The notes below the pieces were generated by a model. The model worked only from the letters and a program-made list of their open reading frames with translations, made no database searches and was not told the DNA's origin. 64,000 nucleotides of DNA from Odontocerum albicorne (Eukaryota; Arthropoda; Insecta; Trichoptera; Odontoceridae): contig OX463849.1 in NCBI GenBank assembly GCA_949825065.1, positions 41,413,234 through 41,477,233 on the forward strand. The letters run 5' to 3'. A program made the position numbers and the translations under genes. Every line of letters starts with the position of its first letter. The stretch's first letter is position 1. Of the stretch, positions 42,340 to 52,190 are shown one piece after another.

Positions 42340-42620
42340 TTTTAACTTCTTGTCATTTAGTCGGGTAATCCTATTCTTTGGGCACATAGCTCGTGGCCGA
42401 GGAGACAGTTTGGAGAGGTTTATGATTACTGAAGACGTTGAAGGACGAAGCATAAGAAGAAAAATCCCAATGCGCGTTGGACTGACGAAGTGAGAGACGC
42501 AACTGAACTACCCTTAACAACCGCCCTTCGAGTCGCTGAGTGCAGGGATATATGGAGAAGAGTCGTCGGAGGCTATCGTGGGAGTCACGATGCTCAATCA
42601 TGAGCTACACGATAGGATGA
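42340..42620 (+). mobile_element. LINE ORF2 C-terminal fragment (RTE-like, second family)
   Basis: One frame reads ILFFGHIARGRGDSLERFMITEDVEGRSIRRKIPMR, matching the (L)xFFGHIARR...LERxxxxGxVEGxRxRGRxPxRW ending found in insect LINEs. Beyond a stop, VGVTMLNHELHDRMMM lies near the 3' end. Not the same family as the 28,145 copy. Confidence 0.6.
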
Positions 42621-42696
42621 TGATGTCATTTTGGTTTTCGAAGCCGAACGACATTGCGACTTCTCATGGGGTAAACAATGAACATAAATTGATATA

Positions 42697-42834
42697 CGAG
42701 GCGTATCCAGAAAGTAAGTATACTGAGGCTGTCACGACCGGATGGACTTTATTTTCGACATGTTGGCTACATTTCCGTGTAGCCTGACCATTCCCCTCCG
42801 CAACGAGACCGGTTCGAGGTCAGTACGTTGAGAA
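42697..42834 (+). mobile_element. Mariner family copy E, 5' end only
   Basis: 138 bp from the left TIR (CGAGGCGTATCCAGAAAGTA, TA before it) through the 5' UTR hairpin (42,765-42,784) to GTCAGTACGTTGAGAA, where homology ends in AAATCAAATCCTAGC. No coding sequence and no right TIR. Confidence 0.85.
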
Positions 42835-43632
42835 ATCAAATCCTAGCAAATCCAAGCAAATTTATCTAGAAAATTCATTGTTTTTTCATATTTGTTCGGT
42901 CTCGATCTCAAACAGTGGCCTGTAACAATTGTATGTATTCAACTCTCTCTTCCACCTTCTTCGGCGCTTGTAATACAAGTCTCTTTTACCTGGTCAATCC
43001 ATCTCATAGGTATTCGTCCTCTACTTCTGTAACCAGCATACTGCCACGAACCATCAGCTTTTCAATCATGTCCTTCTATTCCTTAAGTCCGTTTATCTAA
43101 TAGCGGCTTACGCATTATAAATTCTCCATACTCATTGATAAGTTGTGGAGATAACATACTCGTATAACATATTATTGACCTATCAACTCAATATTGTATT
43201 TCACAATTCGATAATTCTACAATGAGATACGATTTTAAAGCTGAGAGACTTTTAGTACAATTGACATCATTTATCATCATTCTATTAAGATCAATAAATA
43301 AAACGTTTCCAGTAAGTGGAGTACTCGTATATATTTTCATTTGTGAGTATTATCAACCATGTATTATTATAGAATATTACTAAAAGATAAATGCAATATT
43401 TATAATGATACCATGTCATACGACCAACAACGTTTCGCACTCACTTGGATCTCGCCTATCGTCAATCATAATTTAATGGCTGACTTATGTGGGTACCAAC
43501 TCGTACTCCGTACTACGCCTCTTGCATTACACAACCATTACGCAACAAGGATCGTTATACTTCTTTAGTGTTTGTTACACAAATAGCGACCGATTCTTGC
43601 CTGTGTAAATTATGACTCTGGCTGTTCCGTGC
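42835..43632. other. Non-coding stretch
   Basis: No supported gene; two TACTCGTA 8-mers lie at 43,158 and 43,322. Confidence 0.2.
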
Positions 43633-43689
43633 GTAACATAACATAACATACGTAACATAACATAACATACGTAACATAACATAACATAC
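43633..43689 (+). repeat. 19-bp minisatellite, three copies
   Basis: GTAACATAACATAACATAC at 43,633, 43,652 and 43,671, perfect copies. Confidence 0.9.
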
Positions 43690-43884
43690 GCTTCTCTAGG
43701 AGAGCTTTGTGTTATTATCTGAGGTAGTTTTGGATAGAAACGTGCGCGTGTTTTGCGATTCATCAATCATATTTCGTATGAACATTGCATGTAGGTACTG
43801 CAAATAATAGTTATATTAAAATAGGACACAATAATTTGTATTGAACATCTTTACTTTAAATAGTCGTATATCTATTTTTATTTT

Positions 43885-43960
43885 TCAGGCACCCTTGAGA
43901 AGGGTCTGCTCTCTAAACCGTGCTAAATAAATTGTCATTTTATTATTATTATTATTATTC
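43885..43960 (+). mobile_element. Retroposon 3' end with (ATT)n tail
   Basis: CACCCTTGAGAAGGGTCTGC, CTCTCTAAACCGTGC and AAATTGTCATTTTATTATTATT match 33,085-33,145. The tail (ATT)n fits a LINE or SINE end. CCCTTGAGAAGGG is a small hairpin. Confidence 0.55.
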
Positions 43961-44159
43961 TTTCAAGTCCTTCCCCTCTTCGGAAGTTACTGATCATCAT
44001 GACTAACTAGACGTTGTTTTTTTATGACTTGAATTTGTTTTTTTTTTACTTGAATTTGTTTTTTTTTGTTTGCAACTTGTTCGTGATTGTTTTATTTGTT
44101 TGTTCATTGTATTTTTTTCGTTTGTTCATTTAGTTTTAAAAAATACATTAATTATTAAA
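43961..44159. other. T-rich non-coding stretch
   Basis: Repeats of ACTTGAATTTGTTTTTTTTT; low complexity. Confidence 0.3.
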
Positions 44160-44320
44160 CATCCGAGAACTTACCTTTCCATGTTTTTCACTTCAGCAAT
44201 ACTTTAATCCACCCTTAACTTATAAAACACATAGACAACGAAAAGTCCGAATGCTCTCGGCTTCTTTAATACATTATAGAATTTCGTTTAAAATTTGGTA
44301 CCTTACTAGTATAATGTATT
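44160..44320 (+). repeat. Dispersed repeat family X, copy 3
   Basis: ATCCGAGAACTTACCTTTCC, CATAGACAACGAAAAGTCCG and ATGCTCTCGGCTTCTTTAAT match the copies at 17,760 and 42,170. Confidence 0.6.
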
Positions 44321-44539
44321 TTTAATTTATATATTCAAAGGTTTTTCCAATATTTATTGCTGTCTATAAAATTTTATTAAAAAAATATATGTTTATTTTG
44401 AGCTATTTCCGTGATTGAGGTATACCTGGCCAAGTGATGAATATCTCGTTCGGAGTCTCGGTCCAATGGTAGGACGCCTTACTCCTTCATCGGATAAGTT
44501 CTGACTGATATGATATTTAGTTGGATATTTTGGTTAATA

Positions 44540-45827
44540 TTAGGTCCTTACATATGAAATTGGCGTTTTGTTTGGGAGGAACATAAAGTTGATTTTTTTT
44601 TAATATAATATATTTATTTAATCAAAGTATGTACCATTGCTATCTATGAACTTTTGCCATCTCATAGGTAGTTCATCGATCCCTTTACTAAAAAAACCAT
44701 TCGGACGGGAATCAATAAAATCTTTGAAGTCGATTTGGACTGCCCCATCGGAGTTGAATTTTTTCCCTTGCAAGAAGTTATCCAAATTTCGAAAAAAATA
44801 GTAATCTGTTGGGGAAAGGTCCGGAGAGTACGGTGGATGTCTTAGACATTCCAATTGAAGCTCTTCTAATTTGGTAGCCGTCTGTTGTGCAGTGTGTGGT
44901 CTAGCGTTATCATGAAGCAGCAGTGGCCTAGAGCGATTAACCACCCTCGGTTGTTTAGCAGCTAGCTTTTCCATCATGGTTTGCAGTTGCTGACAATAGA
45001 CATCTGCCGTAATCGTCTGGCCAGATTTAAGAAAGCTGTAGTGAACGACACCAGCACTAGTCCACCAAACGCTCACAAGTAACTTTTTTGGAGTCAATTT
45101 TCGCTTGGGGCATGGTTTGGCTGGTTCGGCAGGGTTCAGCCATTGCGATGAGCGCTTCCGATTATCATACAGGATCCACTTTTCATCACAGGTAATGATT
45201 CGATTCAAAATCCCTTCATTATTGTGCCGGTTGAGTAATGCAACGCAGCAGTCAACGCGCGTTTGTTGATTTGCTTCACTCAATTCGTGAGGTACCCACC
45301 TTTCAAGCTTTTTCACCTTCCCAATTTGCTTCAAGTGGATTAAAACAGTTTTATCACTAACACCGCAGCCTGCAGCTAACTCGGACGTGGTTTGCGATGG
45401 ATCCGCTTCCACAATAGCCTTCAATTCTTCATTATCAACTTTGGTCTCCGGCCGTCCACGGGGCTTTTTCTGCAGGTCGAAATTTCCAGAACGAAAACGT
45501 TGGAACCAAAAACGCACTGTGTTTTCTTTTGCGGCACCGTCGCCATACACATCATTAATCCTTCGAGCCGTTTCTGCAGCACTGGTGCCACGGTGGAACT
45601 CGTACTCGTAAATAACGCGATATTTCAAGTTTTCCATTTTATAAACTGAGTGACGCAAAGAAAAAAAACAATTGAGGAAAAAACAAATGAATTATAATTT
45701 TCGAAACACAAATACTTGAGTAAATAGCTGTATAAATTTGAATTTGGAATTCCTAACCAAAGAGAAGATATTTGAGATCAAAGTTGCCAGTAAGGCAAAA
45801 CGCCAATTTCATATGTAAGGACCTAAT
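44540..45827 (-). mobile_element. Complete mariner element (cecropia-type), 1,288 bp
   Basis: Perfect 31-bp terminal inverted repeats begin TTAGGTCCTTACATATG and end at the mirror image. The target duplication is TA (44,538-44,539; 45,828-45,829). The boundaries are confirmed by the empty site at about 48,717-48,735: GGTTCATATTAGGAGACG there versus GGTTAATA[element]TATTAGGAGACG here. TTAGGT at the tip and the transposase wording place it near cecropia-type mariners such as human Hsmar1, which has a similar length. Intact ends plus an open transposase make this the only candidate for a recently active DNA transposon in the window. Confidence 0.95.
44618..45637 (-). CDS. Mariner transposase, intact D34D
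   Basis: 339 residues run from ATG 45,637 to TAA 44,618; the frame is open 7 codons further upstream but without an ATG. It would cut and paste the element by binding the TIRs in the nucleus. First HTH at about residues 18-47 (TSAAETARRINDVYGDG, RFWFQRF); hinge KKPRGRPETK at 58-67; second HTH at about 82-108 (TTSELAAGCGVSDKTV); WVPHEL at 114-119. Catalytic triad D151 (TCDEKW), D243 (LLHDNARPH) and D278 (SPTDYYFF), with 34 residues between the last two, which is the mariner signature. Usual family length is about 340-350. No stop or frameshift is visible. It lies alone in its element on the minus strand; regulation is presumably from sequence just inside the right TIR. Confidence 0.93.
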   Translation of the reverse strand: MENLKYRVIYEYEFHRGTSAAETARRINDVYGDGAAKENTVRFWFQRFRSGNFDLQKKPRGRPETKVDNEELKAIVEADPSQTTSELAAGCGVSDKTVLIHLKQIGKVKKLERWVPHELSEANQQTRVDCCVALLNRHNNEGILNRIITCDEKWILYDNRKRSSQWLNPAEPAKPCPKRKLTPKKLLVSVWWTSAGVVHYSFLKSGQTITADVYCQQLQTMMEKLAAKQPRVVNRSRPLLLHDNARPHTAQQTATKLEELQLECLRHPPYSPDLSPTDYYFFRNLDNFLQGKKFNSDGAVQIDFKDFIDSRPNGFFSKGIDELPMRWQKFIDSNGTYFD

Positions 45828-46184
45828 ATTAGGAGACGGGGAAGGATAGTTTTTTTTAAATTTTTGATGAATGATTTTGAGAAATAATAAGAACGTTAAA
45901 TACTTATATAAATGTGATGATATATAAATAATATTACATACAAATATACATAGATTTGTGGATGTGCGATGTCACACACGGTTATATATACTAAATGGGT
46001 GTGAGTGAAAAATAATGGAGGCGAGATGATGGTAAGTAAAATATAAAATGTTGTTTGTATTGGTATATATGGGGAGACGTGTGTGACTTTTTAAAAAAAA
46101 TATTAATACATATATATGATAAATATGGGAGATACGCGATTGCCTATGGAGGAAGGCTGTCGTCTTCTAGTGGGGGTGTCGGTG

Positions 46185-46275
46185 TAAAGTACGGGGGGGG
46201 CGTTCAGAGTGACGGGGGCATTTGCAGTTGGGGGGGCGTTCAGAGTGGCGGGGACGTTTACAGTTGGGGGGGGCG
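46185..46275 (+). repeat. G-run cluster, 36-bp repeats
   Basis: Within the tail of the 585-bp repeat, CGTTCAGAGTG recurs at 46,201 and 46,237 and G-runs of 8, 5, 7, 4 and 8 alternate with 8-20-nt loops. The second copy of the repeat has a similar cluster at 49,088-49,172. Strong potential for G-quadruplexes on the plus strand. Confidence 0.7.
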
Positions 46276-46591
46276 CGGAGAATAGATTTTGGACGTGGGT
46301 GCCTAAATTTGGTGTTCGCGTTGTGAGGTATACCTGCTTCCTGTGACTTTTTATAGAACTAATTAAATGCTACTATTCCGTTCTATATTGTTTTGACATT
46401 TCACTAACAGACGAGCCAGCGCATTAAGGTGTTGCTTGCTTCACATTGTTGTTACCTCATAAGTATTGCCAGGCGACTCAGCAGGATCTATATATCTTTG
46501 ACATCTGCGGGATGGAGTACACATCTGGGATCGGACTGTTTTCTCATAGAAGAACACATGATCGACGTAGAAGAGCAGCTCAAGATTAATG

Positions 46592-46642
46592 TCGGAGTGG
46601 CGAGAAGATCCTCGACTGCGAGGTCCAGCAACGATGACCTTC
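46592..46642 (+). repeat. Short dispersed repeat
   Basis: ATGTCGGAGTGGCGAGAAG and ATCCTCGACTGCGAGG, CAGCAACGATGACC match 21,988-22,042 in the same orientation. CCTCGACTGCGAGG is a hairpin. Class unknown. Confidence 0.5.
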
Positions 46643-46649
46643 TAATGTA

Positions 46650-47370
46650 TTAACGTGATGTTACATAGTCTATGATACTCTTGGGATTATAAAGAAATTA
46701 ACAATCGAAGTCGCATTGATATGGATTCAGCGGTTCTCGAGTTTTGCGAATGCAAACAAACACAAAATTATTCCCCATTAATATGGGCATATATTATTGC
46801 CCTTTTATTTAATAATTTGTATTTAAATATTTAATGACACATTGCACCATATTACATAACATGGATTATTCTGTATATTAATGTTACACAAATGGCGATC
46901 AATTTTAATGTGTGCATAAATTTATTATTCCGTACTTTAATATAGTATTTGCATTATTTGATAGGTAACTCGTTGCTATTTCGTAAATTCAACATTTTCA
47001 CGGTGCAGTCCAAGACAATTTACATTGCGCGCATTATTTTGGTCATGCATTTTACACAATTTGTGTCTTAAATAATATTATAATATTCTGAAGGGTAACT
47101 AATCATTTTGACACGGACAATTTCGTCTTTTGTAATTTTCATATTATACGAATATCTCTTTTGTAAAATATAATCTCTATTTCTATCTTAATATTCATCT
47201 TCCCGATTTCGGAATTAAAGATTATGTTCCTATTTTTAACTATGTTTTAAAATAATCTAAATAAAATGGTTAATTGTGGCGCGGGTGTTTCAAGTAAAGT
47301 ATGTTCCCTCGTTTAATATTATTTAGATCAATTACGTTGTAAACGCAAAGTACCCAACTCCATAATGCAA
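46650..47370. other. AT-rich non-coding stretch
   Basis: No supported feature. Confidence 0.2.
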
Positions 47371-48300
47371 GTGGCGCCACCCCGTGTGATTTTGATTCCT
47401 TTAAATAATTTATTAACACTGATGTAGCATCGCAGGTGAGGCGCCACACGAATGGTCACAATCTCATTATCATATTGGAAAAAAAATCGTTAACATGGAG
47501 TGGCGCTACTCTATCACGCAAGTGGCGCCGCCGCGCGTGGTTTTGACTATTTGAAATATGTTAACGGCGATCTAGCATCACCGGTGAGGCGCTACAAGAA
47601 TGTTTATACTCTAATAATCATATTTAAATAATACCGTTTATGGAGTGGCGCAACTCCATTACGCGAGTAGTGCCACCCCATGAATTAATTAATTGATTCA
47701 TTGAAATAATATATTAACGGCGATGTAGCATCCCAAGTTACACACCAAAGAAATGGTCATACTCTTGTAGGAACCACGGTCGTCGCTGAATATTGTCAAC
47801 ACACACGGTCAACGACCGACGAAACGACCTTTGGATATGTCCAAAGGTCGCATACCAAAACATTGAAATTGTTTACCCACAAGTACTATTTACGATACAT
47901 TCCACAGTAGAAAGAGAACGCATCACGCTGTCTCGCCGTTTTCGCCAACAAATTGTCTACCCACAATACTATTTGCGATGTCTGCAATATTTCAATCGAC
48001 CATTTCTGCACGCACAGAAGCGAGATAAAAATATATTGCGGGCGCACTCCCGCACCCATTCTGAAATGTATAAATACCCACTTACCGATAAATAAAGCAT
48101 TATTAATTATTAATTATTATTCATTGATTCATTCACTCTCTCTTTCCGCATTGCTAATTGACGTATTTTATTTAAATACCAAACAATCAAAATCATCATC
48201 GCGTCCTTCAAGGACATGCTGCTAAACTCTCATTATCATATTTAAATAATATCGTTTACACGGAGTGGCGCAGCTCCATCACGTGAGTGGCGCCACAACG
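47371..48300 (+). repeat. 145-151-bp tandem array split by an insertion
   Basis: GTGGCGCC-type markers start units at 47,371, 47,522 and 47,667, and again at 48,287 after the 460-bp insertion at 47,766-48,225. Unit landmarks are GATGTAGCATC, GTGAGGCGCCAC, CTCATTATCATATT, and a GAGTGGCGC-ACTCCATCACG pair before the next GTGGCGCC. Removing the insertion joins GGTCATACTCT to CATTATCATATT, as in an intact unit. Units differ by about 20-25 percent, so the array is old. Confidence 0.8.
47766..48225 (+). mobile_element. Solo-LTR-like insertion, 460 bp
   Basis: It lies in the tandem array with a 5-bp target duplication ACTCT (47,761-47,765; 48,226-48,230). It begins TGTAGGAACCACGG. It contains a TATA-like ATGTATAAATAC at about 48,066 and a GATAAATAAAGC polyadenylation-like signal 25 bp later, in LTR order. 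The right tip (GCTGCTAA) is not a canonical CA. Near the left end is a 26-bp hairpin CGACCTTTGGA-tatg-TCCAAAGGTCG. The open frames in it are not coding. Confidence 0.6.
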
Positions 48301-48475
48301 CGTTAACTATGTTATTGAATTGTGTCAAAGGAAAGGAGGCGCTATACAACTCGATTCATGAATAATTGTTGTTTACTTCCCCAAATGCCGCTTATTATAT
48401 CACTTTTTTACTGTAATCGTTTTTTTTTAAGGTATTCTGTTAACATTTTGTTCATATGAAAAATGCACGATATCT

Positions 48476-48545
48476 TCTATGGCCTAGTTGACAAGACGCC
48501 TGTCTCACAACCTGATAATTTCAGGTTCGATTCCCGCTGGTATTA
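48476..48545 (+). repeat. tRNA-derived SINE-like copy
   Basis: A box ATGGCCTAGTTGACAAGACG and perfect B box GGTTCGATTCC (48,524-48,534), followed by CGCTGGTATTAGATTTTT. Among the best-preserved promoters of the family. Confidence 0.65.
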
Positions 48546-48611
48546 GATTTTTGTCAAAAGGGTTTAAGTCTTGTTTTCACTTAAGGTTAAAATCTTTCTG
48601 TTTGGTTGGAA

Positions 48612-49197
48612 CCAAGTGATGAATATCTCGTTCGGAGTCTCGGTCCAATGGTAGGACGCCTTACTCCTTCATCGGATAAGTTCTGACTGATATGACGTTT
48701 AATTGGATATTTTGGTTCATATTAGGAGACGGGGAAGGATAGTTTTTTTGAATTTTTGATGAATGGTTATGAGAAATAATAAGAACGTTAAATACTTGTA
48801 TACATGTGATGATATATAAATAATATTACATACGAATATACATATATTTGTGGATGTGCGATGTCATACACGGTTATATATATATATTAGATGGGTGTGG
48901 GTGAAAATAATGGAGGTGAGATGATGGTGAGTAAAGCATAAAATGTTGGATATATAGGTATGTGGGGAGACGTGTGTGACTTTTTAAAAACTATTAATAC
49001 ATATATATAATAAATATGGGAGATACGCGGTTGCCTACGGAGGGAGGCTGTCGTCTGCCGGTGGTGGTGTCAGTGATGGTGTAGAGTGCGGGGGGGGGGT
49101 CGTTCGGAGTGACGGGGTCATTTGCAGCTGGGGGCGTTTAGAGTGGCGGGGGCGTTTACTGATGGGGGGGCGCGGAGAATAGATTTTGGACGTGGGT
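48612..49197 (+). repeat. 585-bp dispersed repeat, copy 2 (empty site for the mariner)
   Basis: Matches 44,430-46,300 without the mariner at about 92-95 percent by eye. The pre-insertion sequence TTCATATTAGGAG is at about 48,714-48,728. The G-rich tail (49,088-49,172) keeps five G-runs but differs in length. Confidence 0.9.
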
Positions 49198-49374
49198 TTG
49201 GATGACATTGCCACATTTCAAATAACCCGCCAGATTGTGCTCTATACAATGAAAGTGAAATGCAGTACAATAATACAACGGCATAATAAGATCTGACAGT
49301 AAAAAAATTTGCTAAGAAAATAATCCACTACAATATTTTAGTTCTGAAAAGAGCCTAATAAATGCTTACATTGA

Positions 49375-49790
49375 GAAGAAAATATGGAGGGACAATGTGT
49401 GACAAAATATGGAGGGACAATGTGTGACAAAATATGGAGGGACAATGTGTGACAAAATATGAAATAAAGTGATGAGGGATGAATGTGGTCTTAAGGCTGA
49501 TGTGTTGAGTAAGATAAAGAAGAGCACTCTGAGATGGTTTGGGCATGTAGAATAAATGAATGAAGGGAAACAAAACAAATCTATATTGCAAATATGACAA
49601 GAAGACGTGGTATTGGAATAAAAAGGAAAGTATAGTGGAATCAAGACAGTGATATTTTGTGAAAAGGAAAAAAAATAGTTGTACGAGAAAGTGTTTGGAT
49701 GTAGAAAAGGTAAAGGATGTGTGTCGAGATAGGAAAGTATGACGCTCTGTCCTCTACCTACCCCGACAGGAAAATAGCGTGTGGGTATGT
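49375..49790 (+). mobile_element. RTE-like LINE fragment with internal 25-bp triplication
   Basis: GTGATGAGGGATGAATGTGG, TGGTTTGGGCATGTAGAATA (WFGHVE), GCAAATATGACAAGAAGACG, TGTGTCGAGATAGGAAAG and CTACCTACCCCGACAGG follow family order. AATATGGAGGGACAATGTGT-GACAA repeats at 49,381, 49,406 and 49,431. The 160-codon open frame on the opposite strand is antisense and not a gene. Confidence 0.7.
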
Positions 49791-49796
49791 ACAATA

Positions 49797-50438
49797 CCCG
49801 GCAGTAAGTACTACACATCGTTTGTAATGCGTCGTTTCTGTCGCACAATGCGCTAACAGTCCGGTATCGTAGTCACGATGCGAATAGCGAATCGTGTGAT
49901 AAGACTAAGGTCACACCAAAGTGTTTCGCTAGGTGCTAAGCTAGGTGCTGCGTGACTAATAGACTAGGTGACTTCATGCTTGGCCCCACCAAAGTGCTTC
50001 GTACAAATTAATTTGACATTTGGGAGCGGTTGAGTCAACAAACGATGCCACTCTCAAAACTTACCAATTTCATTACATCTTTATTTACTTCCTGTGCAAC
50101 TTCATTGCAAAGTGATTTTATTACAGGTAATTTTTTGTGTAATTTGCTCGATGGGTTCCACAAAGGCTCCCTTTTATACACAGCTGTTATTAAAACCTGT
50201 GACACAATAAAATTAACCAACATGTCTGTTTGCTAGGAGAATCACTAGGTGACTAATCGTCACGTAGCGTGGCGCGAAGCGTGCAGTGTGGCCATTGCGA
50301 TAGTATGCGGTGCGTTGGTTTGCTAGGATATGTCGCCTAGCTCGCAGCGTAGCTCTAAGCATCAAGCGAGGCTCCTACCTGTGTGGCCGAGGTCTAAAGA
50401 CGACGCTCTACAAACGATGTGTATTACTTACCGCCGGG
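49797..50438. mobile_element. Non-autonomous TIR element inserted at TA in the LINE tail
   Basis: The ends CCCGGCAGTAAGTACTACAC and (inverted) CCCGGCGGTAAGTAATACAC continue for about 41 bp with few differences. TA flanks both sides (49,795-49,796; 50,439-50,440). The flanks GGTATGTACAA and CTGTATGTATGC are the disrupted end of the LINE tail. Subterminal inverted blocks (GGTCACACC near 49,911; GTGTGGCCGAGG near 50,380) and repeated GCTAGGTGC words suggest a second nested pair of ends. No transposase. Confidence 0.75.
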
Positions 50439-50440
50439 TA

Positions 50441-51559
50441 CTGTATGTATGCTTAATAAAATCACATGTCTTCACATACTATATTTTAATTTAAGCACCC
50501 ATTAATTAACCACCTTTCAAAAACTCTCAATTATCTTTTTTAAAATTCCACGATTTTTTTTTAAATGGTGCACCCACGCATCAACGTAACATAAATCCTT
50601 AATCATTTTGACACAGCCTTGGCTCGTTGAAAGAGGCTCACAAGTAAGATCTTTTTGTTTACAATTCTTCTTTAAAAGCTCTATTAAGTATTACAACGTA
50701 TAATTATCGCCTCTCTAGACTTATCCTTTCATCTTCTCTTCATCACCTCATGTCCGTCATTTATTATTTTGATATCACTCAATTTGATAACAATAGCTCT
50801 GATCATCATCTCGAGGTTCTATGGGCGTCAGTAATTATATAAAAATTATACTTCACTTAACACCGTTTGATGTACATTTGTCTTCTTCAACTTATGTAAG
50901 AATAGTGATGAGTACACTTATGCAGGCCCTGCTTTATTATACGGTTAAAGGGGCTATAGCTCAGGGTCCCTAATTTCGCAAGGGTCCCAAAAATAAATTT
51001 AAAATATCCATTAAAAATACTCGACACATGCCGCGATAGAGGAGGTAACCGCTTTCGGGACTATGAATTTGGGGTACCAAAACGTCGAAAATTTAGTAGG
51101 TAGATACATAATAATAAATATTAAAATCAATTACATAAAAAAATATGGCACCGAAATATGTATTTACTATGTTCAAATACTCGTATATGAGAGGCCGCCC
51201 CTATTTTTTGCAACACTTAAATTTCACGCGTTCAGTTAGGACGATACACAAATCAACCTGAATCGAACTGGATATTCATTTGGCACGCATTATTCAAATT
51301 CTGCATTTAATATATTCTTTTTTTTTTTACTCTAATATGGCTTAGCTCAGGTCACCTTCTAGGGTGAGTCTGACCCTGTATTTATGAAAATGGAATTATG
51401 CAACGTCTACCTCTCGAGGATTTGATGTTAAAACTTTCAACTTTAAGTTTTTATTAGAATATTTTTCATATTAGAGCTAAAAAAATATCGAAATATTGTA
51501 ATAATTGGTAACACAAATTTGACTTATTATTGCGACTTGTGTTTCAACATCCTTTCTTT
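50441..51559. other. Non-coding stretch
   Basis: No supported gene. The block around 50,930-51,060 (GGGTCCCTAATTTCGCAAGGGTCCC) has a short hairpin and looks like a repeat edge, but no partner is in the window. Confidence 0.2.
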
Positions 51560-52190
51560 AGGTGTTCTTCTTGTGACGAGATTTCTCTTGTACAATTAGT
51601 AGAGTCTTCTTCTCCCTGGATCCATCCCAACTCACTGTCTGCGAAGACTGTTGGGGTCAGCTCTCCTCGTCCTCAGGTTGTATGCTCTTCTGTCCCGGAC
51701 TACGTCGCTAAGGCCGTGCCTCTGCATCAGGTTATCTTTTTGCACCACCCATGAATTCTTTGGTTGTTATTCGAGGAAGATCCATGGAGATTGCCTGGTT
51801 CACAATGTGATCGGGTGCTCTGCGTCCAACGTGCCCATACCATCTCAATCGCCTCTCCTCCATCTTGATGTTGATGTCTGTAACACCTAGGTTTCCACAA
51901 ATGCGTGAGTTTTTTATTTTTTGTCTCTTAGGGACACACCAGCTGACCATCTTAGCATGCGCATTTCAGCAGTTTCTAGTTGCCTAGAGTAAGAGTTATA
52001 CATCGTCCAGCATTCGGAGTCATAGAGGAGTGCGGGTCTGACAATCGTTTGGTATACTTTTCCTTTTAACTTTACTGGCATTTTCGGATCACATAGAACT
52101 CCCATCATTGATCTAAACTTCATCCATTCCACGCTAATTCTATGTGTTCCATCTGCTGCACATCCACCAATTACGACCAATCAATCAATT
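51560..52190 (-). mobile_element. RTE-clade LINE ORF2 C-terminal fragment
   Basis: Two minus-strand frames in order: KFRSMMGVLCDPKMPVKLKGKVYQTIVRPALLYDSECW (51,914-52,180) and RICGNLGVTDINIKMEERRLRWYGHVGRR (51,732-51,950), read in parts. This is the GVLCDxxxPxKLKGKxYxTxxRPAxLYGxECW...MRENRLRWxGHVxRR ending of RTE/BovB-type LINEs. One frameshift and no RT palm: 5' truncated. Confidence 0.8.

Larger units (their letters stand above)
44430..46300 (+). repeat. 585-bp dispersed repeat with G-rich tail, copy 1 (split by a mariner)
   Basis: Left part 44,430-44,539 and right part 45,828-46,300 together match 48,612-49,197 over about 581 bp. It starts CCAAGTGATGAATATCTCG, contains CTCGGTCCAATGGTAGGACG, and ends GGAGAATAGATTTTGGACGT. 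A perfect 12-bp direct repeat GAGGTATACCTG lies at 44,417-44,428 and 46,325-46,336, just outside. No coding sequence; class unknown, possibly a retroposon. Confidence 0.85.

Noticed and set aside
47793..48225. Two overlapping ORFs of about 100 codons
   Set aside because: They fall inside the solo-LTR-like insertion, overlapping its promoter and polyadenylation signals.
49366..49848. 160-codon ORF on the minus strand
   Set aside because: It is antisense to an RTE-like LINE tail and includes a 25-bp triplication; no protein homology is recognisable.
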